NCBI GenBank assembly: GCA_036231565.1
Contig: JAZAHA010000014.1
Coordinates: forward strand, 37,585-101,584
Reading direction: 5' to 3'
From: Maricaulis sp036231565
Lineage (GTDB): Bacteria > Pseudomonadota > Alphaproteobacteria > Caulobacterales > Maricaulaceae
DNA: 64,000 nucleotides
The notes below the pieces were generated by a model. It was given only the letters and a program-made list of their open reading frames with translations. It did not search any database and was not told where the DNA came from. This document shows, piece by piece, positions 36,303-44,720 of the stretch. The position numbers were made by a program, and so were the translations under genes. The stretch's first letter is position 1. Every line of letters begins with the position of its first letter.

Positions 36303-39300
36303 TTAATCGTCCGGACCTGTTTCTTCAGGCGTGTCTTCCGGCTCGGGAGCGGCCTCCTCCACACCGGCATCGCGGGCTCGTTCGCGGGCGGCGCGTTCAG
36401 CGGCCGTGCCCTCGAAAATCCGGCGCAGCAGGCCCGGCGCCAGGGCGGAAAGCGGATTGGCAAAGACTGTCAGGCTGTCGAACGGCCCCTCGACGGAATA
36501 GGTGATACCGATCACGCCTTCCCCGGGACGGGAGACCAGGATGTCACCGATCACCGGCACCCCGCCGAACATCGAGTTGAGCGCGTAGGACGGTGCGAGA
36601 TTGCCGTCGATCGCGGCCCGTTCGGATGCAAAATCGATTGTTCCTGCAGCTGTCACGCCGAGCGCATTGCCCGCGGCACGCGCCTCTCCGATGGTCATGA
36701 GACCGTCCTCGTAGAGCAGGTCGGCATCGATGCGGTCGAAGACGATTCCTTCGCCATTAAGCAGCGCAGCAAGTCCCTGGAAGGAGCCGGCAGCGAGAAT
36801 CCGGGCCAGGATCGGCACGCGGACGAGCGTCAGATCGGTGATCTCGAGCCGTGCCGACAGAGGCCCCTCGGTGCCCAGAGGGGGCGCTGACCCGAGCATC
36901 GCCATGCGTCCGCCCAGGGCATAGGATTCAACCCCGAACAGCGAGGCGACCCGTTCGACACTCGGCGCCTGCAGCCGGAATTCGCGTGCTCCGCCGGGTT
37001 CACTGGCACCAAAGGCCGCCTGGAAAGAGCCGTTCATGGTCTGGCCGGAAACGGAGAAGGCACGGATCCCCTCGACTTCGCTGCGCCAGATCAGGTTGAA
37101 ATCGTCCAGGACCGAACGTTCGGACAGGATGAGCCGCGCAATATCGGCATTCACGGCCAGGGGCATCATACCCCCACCCTCGCCCAGCGAGGTCAGCTGC
37201 GCCACGAAATCGGAGACATCGACATACTGGCCGGACAGCTGCAGGTCGAGCGGCGCACCGGCGGTTTCCGGCACGACGAGCCGCGCCGAGATATCCGCCA
37301 GTCCCTCGATGAAAAGCCGGTCGAGATCGACGCGCTCCAGCCGTGTTCCCGCCGCCATGATGAGACTGCCGGTCACCTCCACCCCCTCACTGCGGACAGC
37401 CAGCGCGTCGACGGAATAGCGGCCGGTCTCGTCCACGGAGATGCGCAGCTCGGCCTCGCCGGGCACGCCGGCAGCCTTGCTCCACACACCGCCGGGCGTT
37501 TCCAGCAGCGCCTGCTCCAGATCGGCGCGAAGATCGATCGACCGGAAATCCAGACCGTCGGACACGGCTTCGCCGGTGAGACGGACGGGACCGTCGAAAT
37601 AACGGCGCACCGGAATATTGAAGACGTCCAGCGTTGCCGCCGTGACATCGGCTGAAAGACCGATCCGGGTCGAGGCGGCATCGTCCGGCAGGCCGAATGT
37701 CTCGGTCCAGTCGATATGGACCGGGGTCTCGCCGAACAACGCATCGCCCGAGGCTTCCAGACCCTCCTGGCGCGCAGATATCGCGATCTCGCCGCCTGTA
37801 AGCTCGATCGGGGTGCCGGGAACATTCAGGCTGACATTGCTGAACGTGCCATCGATGAAGAAGGGTATTTCCTCAGGCGGAACATCGGTCAGCATGGCCC
37901 GGCGGATCTCGAAACGCATCTCGCCCTGCCCGCCGACCAGCGTCGGATCCAGCCCGTATTCTGATGGCAGGTGCAGCGGCGGTTCGTCAATCAGGGCCAG
38001 GATATCGGACGCATCGCCGCGCGCCACGCCGCCATAGCGCGCCATCGCGCCTTTCGGATTGAGCCGCGGGATATCGACGAAGCCGTCGACCAGTTCGATA
38101 TCGCCGATACGGCCGCTTTGCATCGCGACCTCGAACGCATTGCCGCGCAAGACGGCGCGCCCGCGGCCTTCGACCAGCGGCGTCATGGTGGAAATGTAGA
38201 GGACAGAGGCGTCTTCGAAATCGAAGCTGAGCGTCATGCGCTCATTGTCCATCTGCTCGGCCTCTATATCGTCGGCCCGCAGATCCAGATCGAAGCGCGC
38301 ATTATAAAAGCGACCACCCAGAATGCGCTCTTGCACCCAGCTGCGCGCACTGTCGGCCAGCTCGACCGGCCAGTAGGCGAGTACGGTCTCGGGTTGCACA
38401 TCGCCCACGATCGGGCCTGTCAGACGCAGATTGGGAAGAAAGCGGCCATCCTCCGCGCGGCTCAGTGACACCTCGCCGGCCAGCTCGGCGCGAATGGTAT
38501 CGACAGCCAGTTCGAGCCGGTCGAGCGTCGCTGCATACTCGTCCAGCCGTATCTCGCCCTGGGCAATCAGCGCTTCCCAGGACGGGTCGCGTTCAAACAC
38601 ATCGCCCAGCGCCACGAAGCCTTCACCGACACGGATATCGAAGCGGCCGCGCGTCGGCAGGGCGCCGGTATAACCGCCGATCTCCGTCACCTCGCCCTCA
38701 AGGCGGGCCGAGAACACATCCGATTCGATCCAGCCCTCATGGATGCTCATCGTACTCTCGACCGGGTCAAAACGGGCCGAGAGGTGCGCGCCGGCGATCC
38801 GGCGGGCTTCGCCGCCGGTCAGGATTTCACCATCGCCCACATCCAGCACGATGGATGCGGTCCGGATCCCGCCCTGGCGTGTCGCATCAACGACAAAGTC
38901 CAGATAGACCGGTGCATCCACTGCCCGCAGCGGCGCCAGGGGGCCGCTGTCCGGCAGCACGCCGGCGGGTGACAACTGCTGGAAGCGGGCCTCGAACAGC
39001 AGAGTTTCCAGATCGGAGCCGGCCTGCAGGCGCAATTCGACCGGCGCAAAGCCCGACGGTGTCGCGAACTGGCCCTCGATCTCGGCCAGAATGCGCGCCT
39101 CGTCACGCTCGAAGCGTACACCGGCATCATCCACCAGCCAGGCAATACCGCTCTGGGCGTCGACAATCCGCACGGCCGCCTGTTCGATCCGTACATGTTG
39201 CAGCCGGCTGAGACGGCTGGCGGGATTCTGCGGATCGGCCAGAAGCTGGAACAGGCTGGCGCTTTCATCACCGCCCCGTTCAGGCAGCTGTGCATTGGCG

Positions 39301-39743
39301 GCCACGCGCTCCGCACTGCCCAGTCCGGCCCCGACAGCACCGTCGGCCCGGCGAACGAGCGACAGCGACCCGCCCTGGATATTCAGCGCAACCGGCTCCA
39401 GCCGGCCCAGTAGAAGGGCATCGACCGCGAGACCGGCCTCAATGCGCGGGGCCCGAGCAATGACATCACCGGTCTCGTCGGCAACCGTGACATCGCCAGC
39501 CATAAGCATGAGCGCCCGCGTCTGCGGATCGAAGGCGGCCTGCAGCCGGCCGAGCGCCACGACATCGCCTTCGAAAGCCCGCGCCAGCATCTGCTGGGCA
39601 TCCTCACGCAGGAAGTCGAGCTCCACCGGACCGCTGGACAGACGCCACAGGATGGCGGCAATGCCGAAGATCGCCAGTGCCAAAAGGACGGCGACTGCCT
39701 CGAGCAGGTAAATCAGGCTCCAGCGCAGGGATTTGCGCAGCAT
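36303..39743 (-). CDS. AsmA/YhdP-like inner-membrane-anchored protein (DUF3971)
   Basis: A 1146-residue protein with one N-terminal membrane helix (LIYLLEAVAVLLALAIFGIA) and a very long periplasmic beta-rich body. The family pattern is seen in SLVRRADGAVGAGL, the WPVELADSARSWVQERI stretch of the DUF3971/YhdP core, and the C-terminal AsmA-like portion (IGDILVSRPGEGVIGITYSV, SPFDSL-like GPFDSLTVFANPLSALAPGL). YhdP, TamB and AsmA-like proteins form bridges that move phospholipid to the outer membrane, so envelope lipid transport is the likely role. The C-terminus is acidic and low-complexity. Confidence 0.85.
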   Translation of the reverse strand: MLRKSLRWSLIYLLEAVAVLLALAIFGIAAILWRLSSGPVELDFLREDAQQMLARAFEGDVVALGRLQAAFDPQTRALMLMAGDVTVADETGDVIARAPRIEAGLAVDALLLGRLEPVALNIQGGSLSLVRRADGAVGAGLGSAERVAANAQLPERGGDESASLFQLLADPQNPASRLSRLQHVRIEQAAVRIVDAQSGIAWLVDDAGVRFERDEARILAEIEGQFATPSGFAPVELRLQAGSDLETLLFEARFQQLSPAGVLPDSGPLAPLRAVDAPVYLDFVVDATRQGGIRTASIVLDVGDGEILTGGEARRIAGAHLSARFDPVESTMSIHEGWIESDVFSARLEGEVTEIGGYTGALPTRGRFDIRVGEGFVALGDVFERDPSWEALIAQGEIRLDEYAATLDRLELAVDTIRAELAGEVSLSRAEDGRFLPNLRLTGPIVGDVQPETVLAYWPVELADSARSWVQERILGGRFYNARFDLDLRADDIEAEQMDNERMTLSFDFEDASVLYISTMTPLVEGRGRAVLRGNAFEVAMQSGRIGDIELVDGFVDIPRLNPKGAMARYGGVARGDASDILALIDEPPLHLPSEYGLDPTLVGGQGEMRFEIRRAMLTDVPPEEIPFFIDGTFSNVSLNVPGTPIELTGGEIAISARQEGLEASGDALFGETPVHIDWTETFGLPDDAASTRIGLSADVTAATLDVFNIPVRRYFDGPVRLTGEAVSDGLDFRSIDLRADLEQALLETPGGVWSKAAGVPGEAELRISVDETGRYSVDALAVRSEGVEVTGSLIMAAGTRLERVDLDRLFIEGLADISARLVVPETAGAPLDLQLSGQYVDVSDFVAQLTSLGEGGGMMPLAVNADIARLILSERSVLDDFNLIWRSEVEGIRAFSVSGQTMNGSFQAAFGASEPGGAREFRLQAPSVERVASLFGVESYALGGRMAMLGSAPPLGTEGPLSARLEITDLTLVRVPILARILAAGSFQGLAALLNGEGIVFDRIDADLLYEDGLMTIGEARAAGNALGVTAAGTIDFASERAAIDGNLAPSYALNSMFGGVPVIGDILVSRPGEGVIGITYSVEGPFDSLTVFANPLSALAPGLLRRIFEGTAAERAARERARDAGVEEAAPEPEDTPEETGPDD

Positions 39744-39845
39744 CAGCGCCCCCCGACCGCAGTGGAACGACTGGACGCGCCGGTTTCTACGCGCATTTTA
39801 CACTCATCAGCCCGCATCCACGGCAACAAGCGCAAGAGGGATATG

Positions 39846-40316
39846 ATGAGCGAACTCAAAACCGGCGACCTTGCTCCGACTTTCAAACTGCCCGCCGATG
39901 GCGGAAACGAGATCGACCTGGCCGATCTGCGCGGCAAGACCGTTGTGCTCTATTTCTACCCGAAAGACGATACGCCGGGCTGCACCACGGAAGCCATCGA
40001 CTTCACCCGTGCACAGGCCGACTTCGAGGCCGCCAACACGGTCGTTATAGGGGTATCCAAGGATAGCGTGCAAAAGCATGACAAGTTCAAGGCCAAGCAT
40101 GACCTTTCAGTGGCATTGGTCGCCGACGAAGCCGGAGAGATCTGCGAAGCCTATGGCGTCTGGGTGCTCAAGAAACTCTATGGCCGCGAATACATGGGCA
40201 TCGAACGTGCGACCTTCCTGATCGGTCCGGACGGAAGAATCGCCGGGATCTGGCGCAAGGTAAAAGTAAAGGGCCATGCCGACGCCGTGCTCGAGGCGGC
40301 ACGCAAGCTCGCCTGA
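39846..40316 (+). CDS. bcp: Peroxiredoxin, BCP/PrxQ family
   Basis: Thiol peroxidase of 156 residues reducing H2O2 and organic peroxides. The peroxidatic cysteine C46 is in YPKDDTPGCTTEAIDF. The nearby resolving cysteine found five residues later in E. coli Bcp is absent (Ile-Asp there). The only other cysteine is C100 (GEICEAYG). The enzyme therefore either uses C100 or works as a one-cysteine peroxidase with an external thiol. The start ATG at 39846 has AGAGGG upstream; an adjacent ATG at 39843 is possible. The stop overlaps the next gene start (TGATG). Confidence 0.93.
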   Translation: MSELKTGDLAPTFKLPADGGNEIDLADLRGKTVVLYFYPKDDTPGCTTEAIDFTRAQADFEAANTVVIGVSKDSVQKHDKFKAKHDLSVALVADEAGEICEAYGVWVLKKLYGREYMGIERATFLIGPDGRIAGIWRKVKVKGHADAVLEAARKLA

Positions 40317-41125
40317 TGAGCGACGATACGCTTCTTCGCCTGGCGCTGCGGGTTCTGGAAACGGCAGCCCCACGGGCCAAGGCTGCGGCAGCACGCGAAG
40401 CGGCCCGGGCCTGGACCAGCGGCGTCATATCGCTTGGCGAGCCCGTCGAAGTGCCTGAACGACCCGCACGGCCCGCAGAACCGATCTGCGTCGCGCCCGG
40501 CAAGGTTCCGCGCCGCCGGCTCAATACACTCACCGGCCGCTGTGCCCTGATGCACGCGATCGCTCATATCGAGTTCAACGCGATCGACCTCGCCTTCGAC
40601 ATGGTCGTCCGCTTCGCCCATGATTCGACTCTGGACGATGCACAGCGCGCCAGCTTCGTCACCGACTGGATCGGTGTTGGCGATGACGAGGCCCGCCATT
40701 TCGAGATGGTGGCTGACCGCCTCGAAGCCCTGGGCAGCCACTACGGCGCCCTGCCCGCCCACGACGGATTGTGGGATTCGGCCCAAGCCACAGCCGGCGC
40801 CCTGGACGCGCGGCTCGCCGTGGCGCCCATGGTCCTGGAGGCGCGCGGACTGGACGTGACACCGGGCATGATCGAGCGACTCATGTCCGCCGGTGACCGG
40901 GAAAGCGCCGATATCCTGCGGATCATTTATGAGGAAGAAGTAGGGCATGTCGCCGCAGGCGCCCGCTGGTTCAGGTATTTGTGCGAAAAGTCCGGCCGCG
41001 AACCGGCGTCATATTTTCAGACCCTGGTAACCAAATATTTCCGCGGACGCCTCAAACCTCCCTTCAATACCGATGCGCGCAAGCGTGCCGATCTGCCGGC
41101 GGATTTTTACGGCCCCCTCGTCTGA
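40316..41125 (+). CDS. DUF455 ferritin-like protein
   Basis: Helical protein of 269 residues of the DUF455 family, related to ferritin-like di-iron proteins. Candidate metal ligands are in LMHAIAHIEFNAIDLAFDM, VGDDEARHFEMVADRLEAL, VLEARGLDVTP and IIYEEEVGHVAAGARWF. The reaction is unknown. It is translationally coupled to the peroxiredoxin gene (1-nt overlap), which hints at an oxidative-stress or iron-handling link, but that is only inference. Confidence 0.85.
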   Translation: MSDDTLLRLALRVLETAAPRAKAAAAREAARAWTSGVISLGEPVEVPERPARPAEPICVAPGKVPRRRLNTLTGRCALMHAIAHIEFNAIDLAFDMVVRFAHDSTLDDAQRASFVTDWIGVGDDEARHFEMVADRLEALGSHYGALPAHDGLWDSAQATAGALDARLAVAPMVLEARGLDVTPGMIERLMSAGDRESADILRIIYEEEVGHVAAGARWFRYLCEKSGREPASYFQTLVTKYFRGRLKPPFNTDARKRADLPADFYGPLV

Positions 41126-41229
41126 GACGGCGCAGCTCTTGCATTGGCGTGTATTGATATCCGGCGGGCTTTTGTGTCACATGCTCGCGCAGGGAATTTG
41201 GGGCAGGCAAAATCTAAGCGGCGTAACGC

Positions 41230-42480
41230 ATGTTATCACGAGTCAAAGAAGCTGTTTGGGGAACGGCTCAGCGCTGGTTTCCGGATCGGCAGATCTATCA
41301 CCGGAGTGACGGACAGGTCCGTTATTTCGCGATCTCCACCGGCGTCCAGATCGGCGCGCTCCTCGGAGCGACGGCCTTGGCCGGCTGGCTGTGCTTCTCT
41401 ACCGTTTCCGTCGCTTTCCACGGGCGTGCCATCGCGGCCAAGGATGCCGAGATCGAACGCGACCGGATCTATTATCACCGCATGGTTGCCGAGGCCCAGG
41501 CCAATGAGGCAACCGTTATCTCCTTCATGGAATCGCGCATGGAGGAGTTCGACCGTACCGCCTACGAATTCCAGATGCGTCACGAGACGCTGCGCCAGCT
41601 GGTCAGCTTTGCCGAGCAACTGACCGGTACGGAAATGTCGCCCTCGCCCGCGCTCGATGATGGCCGGGTCCTGATGGCGGCGGCACCTGCCGACCCGTCA
41701 CCGCGAGAGGCCCGCGATCCCATGGCTGCCGTGGCCTCCGTCACCTCCGACGCGCCGGAAGACCAGATTGCCTATCTCATGGGCGAGCAGGATGCCGTGC
41801 TGGCCCGTGCCGAAGACGCCACCGAAGCCCGCTTGCAGAATCTGCGCGCCGTGTTGCGTCTGACCGGGCTGGACATCGAGGACGTGATTGCCGACCAGCG
41901 CGAAGGCGAAGAACGCGGCGGGCCCTTCCATCCGATTTCGGAGACCGACCTTTTCTCGGCAGGCTCCAATCCCAATTTCGAACTCGACGACGCTTTCTCC
42001 TCGCGCATCAACCGCATCGCGGCACGCCTGCTGGAAGTGGAAGAACTCGAGGACTTCGTGACCTCAGGCCCGCTGGGCGTGCCGATCGGCGACACCTATC
42101 GCCGCACGTCGGACTTCGGGGTCCGGATCGATCCGTTCAACGGACGCCCCACCTCGCACTACGGTCTCGACTTCGCCGCTTATCGCCGCGCTCCGATCAT
42201 TGCGACCGGTCCGGGCGAAGTGATTTACGCCGGTTGGCGCTCGGGCTATGGTCGCACCGTGGAGATCGACCATGGTTACGGCTTTGTGACCCGTTACGGC
42301 CATCTCCACGAAATCGCAGTGCGACGGGGCGATACAGTTGACCGCGGACAACTCATCGGGGGGATGGGGTCCACGGGACGCAGTACCGCGACTCATCTGC
42401 ACTATGAAATTTGGTACAACGGATCGGCTATCGATCCGGAACGTTTGTTGAGAGCCGGCCAGTATGTTCAACAAGGCTAA
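41230..42480 (+). CDS. M23 (LytM) family metallopeptidase, membrane-anchored
   Basis: Peptidoglycan endopeptidase of 416 residues. A short cytoplasmic N-terminus precedes one membrane helix (IGALLGATALAGWLCFSTVS), a coiled-coil-prone periplasmic stem (about 70-270), and the LytM domain. Zinc-site motifs are SHYGLDFAAYR (HxxxD) and HLHYEIWYNG (HxH), with RYGHLHEI between. All ligands are present, so an active enzyme is expected. The next gene, a bactofilin, starts 17 nt before this stop. In stalked or budding relatives such an M23 enzyme (LmdC) works with bactofilin BacA to shape the cell. Confidence 0.92.
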   Translation: MLSRVKEAVWGTAQRWFPDRQIYHRSDGQVRYFAISTGVQIGALLGATALAGWLCFSTVSVAFHGRAIAAKDAEIERDRIYYHRMVAEAQANEATVISFMESRMEEFDRTAYEFQMRHETLRQLVSFAEQLTGTEMSPSPALDDGRVLMAAAPADPSPREARDPMAAVASVTSDAPEDQIAYLMGEQDAVLARAEDATEARLQNLRAVLRLTGLDIEDVIADQREGEERGGPFHPISETDLFSAGSNPNFELDDAFSSRINRIAARLLEVEELEDFVTSGPLGVPIGDTYRRTSDFGVRIDPFNGRPTSHYGLDFAAYRRAPIIATGPGEVIYAGWRSGYGRTVEIDHGYGFVTRYGHLHEIAVRRGDTVDRGQLIGGMGSTGRSTATHLHYEIWYNGSAIDPERLLRAGQYVQQG

Positions 42481-43000
42481 AGAGACCTCGTCCTCCGACA
42501 GCGGAGCGTCGTTTGCCCCTCCCCCGAAAAGGACCGCCATGAAATCGAAAGCTCCGTCCATTTTGTCCAGCGATCTGGTTCTGACCGGGTCGATTGTTTC
42601 CGACGGCGAAATCCAGCTCGACGGCCAGGTCGATGGCGATGTTCGCGCCGGGTCCCTGATCATCGGTGAGGACGCCTCCGTCTCGGGTGAAGTCTCGGCC
42701 GAGACGGTCGTGATCCGCGGCAAGGTGTCCGGCAGCGTCCGAGCCCGCCAGGTTCAGCTGGCGTCCACCGCACGTATCGAAGGCGACATCGTCCACGCGA
42801 CGCTCTCGGTGGAAGCCGGTGCCTATTTCGACGGCCACTGCCGCCACTCGTCCGACCCGATGCAGACCGGCGACACTTCGAAGTCGACCAAGCCGAAGGT
42901 CGAAGCGCCCAAGGCCGACAGCAAGCCGCCGGCTCCGGGCAAGCCCGACCCGCTTGACTCCCTCGAGCCGCCGGTTGCGGCATCGAAGTCCGGCTTCTAG
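42464..43000 (+). CDS. bacA: Bactofilin
   Basis: Polymer-forming cytoskeletal protein of 178 residues. A short disordered head precedes the right-handed beta-helix core (about 35-135), seen in its repeating hydrophobic pattern: ILSSDLVLTGSIVSDGEIQL, GQVDGDVRAGSLIIGEDASV, VSAETVVIRGKVSGSVRARQ. A Pro/Lys-rich tail follows. Bactofilins polymerise without nucleotide under the membrane and localise cell-wall enzymes. The 17-nt overlap with the M23 peptidase gene implies co-translation and a shared task. The symbol follows relatives and is not proven by orthology here. Confidence 0.9.
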   Translation: MFNKAKETSSSDSGASFAPPPKRTAMKSKAPSILSSDLVLTGSIVSDGEIQLDGQVDGDVRAGSLIIGEDASVSGEVSAETVVIRGKVSGSVRARQVQLASTARIEGDIVHATLSVEAGAYFDGHCRHSSDPMQTGDTSKSTKPKVEAPKADSKPPAPGKPDPLDSLEPPVAASKSGF

Positions 43001-43024
43001 GCCCGGCTTCACAGACAGAATGAC

Positions 43025-43056
43025 AAAACCGGCGCCCCACCAGGCGCCGGTTTTTT
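43025..43056 (+). terminator. Rho-independent terminator after the bactofilin gene
   Basis: Stem AAAACCGGCGCC/GGCGCCGGTTTT with a six-base loop, continuing into a T-run (43051-43056). It ends the M23-bactofilin operon. The A-run on the left arm also allows it to work on the opposite strand. Confidence 0.9.
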
Positions 43057-43097
43057 CTTGCGTGTCCGGCTGCTCCGCAGCTCTGACGCCATGAAGG

Positions 43098-43502
43098 CTA
43101 GAGCGGCAATCCCCAGAACAGGCCCAGCGGGTGATGAGTGCGGGCGACGGTGACAATGAAAAGAAAGACAGTCGCCGCGGCGGCGGTCGCTGACAGCCGC
43201 ACGGCTGCCGGACGCGATGGCCGCAAGGCGATGATGCCCAGAGCGATATAGACGAGCAGAAGCACAACCTTCACCGTCAACCAGGCATCGACAAAGGGAT
43301 ATTGGCGGGTGACCACGGTCAGGGCGATCGCCGAGACCAGCAATACTGTATCGATCGCATAGCTGCTCATGCGGACGGGCCGCAGCCGCGGCCAGCCGGC
43401 TCCGGCCAGATTGACGGCGATCGCCCGGACGAGGAAGAAAACCCCGCTCAGCGCAACGGACGTCATATGGATGTGGCGCAGCGCTGTGTACCAGGTCTCC
43501 AT
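43098..43502 (-). CDS. SirB2-family membrane protein
   Basis: Small inner-membrane protein of 134 residues with four predicted helices (about 10-30, 47-64, 72-93, 103-122). The pattern WYTALRHIHMTSVALSGVFF and WLTVKVVLLLVYIALGIIAL fits the SirB/SirB2 family. Members are widespread and of unknown function despite an old link to invasion-gene regulation. It lies 12 bp downstream of prfB and may be co-transcribed. Confidence 0.8.
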   Translation of the reverse strand: METWYTALRHIHMTSVALSGVFFLVRAIAVNLAGAGWPRLRPVRMSSYAIDTVLLVSAIALTVVTRQYPFVDAWLTVKVVLLLVYIALGIIALRPSRPAAVRLSATAAAATVFLFIVTVARTHHPLGLFWGLPL

Positions 43503-43514
43503 ATCGTCACCCGC

Positions 43515-44646
43515 CTAGGCGTCCGTCTCGTCCTCGCCACCGACCCGGGCTGCCAGGGCCGCGGCCATGAACTCGTCGAGATCGCCGTCCAGCACGCCGG
43601 ACGTGTTCGACGTCTCCACATTGGTCCTCAGATCCTTGACCATCTGGTAGGGCTGCAAGACATAGGATCGGATCTGGTGGCCCCAGCCGATCTCGGTCTT
43701 GCTGTCGGCCTCGGCCTGGGCGGCGGCCTCACGCCGCTGCAGCTCGATCTCGTAGACTCGCGCCCGCAGCATGTCCCAGGCTTGAGAACGGTTCTTGTGC
43801 TGGGAACGGTCATTCTGGCATTGCACGACAATCGGCTTTTCCTCGCCGGGCATGTCGTAGGTCAGGCGCACCGCACTGTCGGTCTTGTTGACGTGCTGGC
43901 CGCCGGCGCCGGAGGCGCGATAGGTGTCGGTCCGCACCTTGGACTCGTCGATCTCGACCTCGATGGCGTCATCGATCTGAGGATAGACGCCGACCGAGGA
44001 GAAGCTGGTGTGGCGGCGGGCAGAGCTGTCGAAAGGCGAGATCCGCACCAGCCGGTGCACACCGCTCTCCGTTTTAAGCCAGCCATAGGCATTCTCGCCC
44101 TTCACCAGCAGCGTGGTGGACTTCAGGCCCGCCTCTTCACCGGCCTGTTCTTCCATCGTCTCGACCTTGTAGCCATGGGCATTAGCCCAGCGCGAATACA
44201 TCCGCGCCAGCATGGCGGTCCAGTCCTGGCTTTCCGTACCGCCGGCGCCGGAGTGGATTTCCAGGAAGGCGTCGTTGCCGTCGGCCTCGCCGGAGAGCAG
44301 CGTCTCCAGCTGGGCGCGGCGCATGCGCTCGGCCAGCTGCTTCAGGCCGGACACAGCCTCCTCGACCATGTCCACATCGTCTTCCATTTCGGCAAGCTCG
44401 ATGATCTCGATCGCGTCGGACAGCTCGCGCTCGGCTTCGACAACCGTCTCGATCGCTGTCTCCAGACGATTGCGCTCACGCATCAGAATCTGGGCCTTCT
44501 GGGGATTGTTCCAGAAGTCCGGCGCTTCGGATTTCGCGTTCAGCTCGTCGAGGCGTTTTTGAGCGGTATCCCAGTCAAAGACGCCTCCTCAGCAGGCCCA
44601 CTGCCTGCTGGATTTCGTCGGATAGGCTCTGGATTTCAGGTCGCAT
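43515..44646 (-). CDS. prfB: Peptide chain release factor 2 (programmed +1 frameshift)
   Basis: RF2 recognises UGA/UAA stop codons; the GGQ peptidyl-hydrolysis motif is in YRASGAGGQHVNKTDSA. The coding sequence has two parts. The first is an ATG at 44646 and 23 codons ending CTT at 44578. An in-frame TGA (44577-44575) follows, after which reading resumes one base forward with GAC at 44576 and runs to 43515, for a total of 376 residues. Directly upstream of the slip codon is AGGAGG-CGT-CTT-TGA-C, an internal Shine-Dalgarno three bases before CTT, which is the classic RF2 autoregulatory frameshift site. Not a pseudogene: low RF2 allows the shift and restores the factor. Confidence 0.95.
44575..44589 (-). 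promoter_or_regulatory. RF2 programmed frameshift site
   Basis: On the minus strand AGGAGG (44589-44584), CGT, CTT (44580-44578), TGA (44577-44575), next base C. The internal Shine-Dalgarno, slippery CUU and weak UGA-C context are the three elements required in known prfB genes. Confidence 0.93.
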
Positions 44647-44720
44647 GATGGCAAAGGCCTGGCTGATTCAAACAGGTGTGACTGCCGGGATAGAGGGGCA
44701 CGGCACGCGAGACAAGACGG

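Noticed and set aside
44484..44646. prfB as a broken gene because of the in-frame TGA
   Set aside because: The internal Shine-Dalgarno, CTT and TGA-C arrangement is the normal programmed frameshift of RF2.
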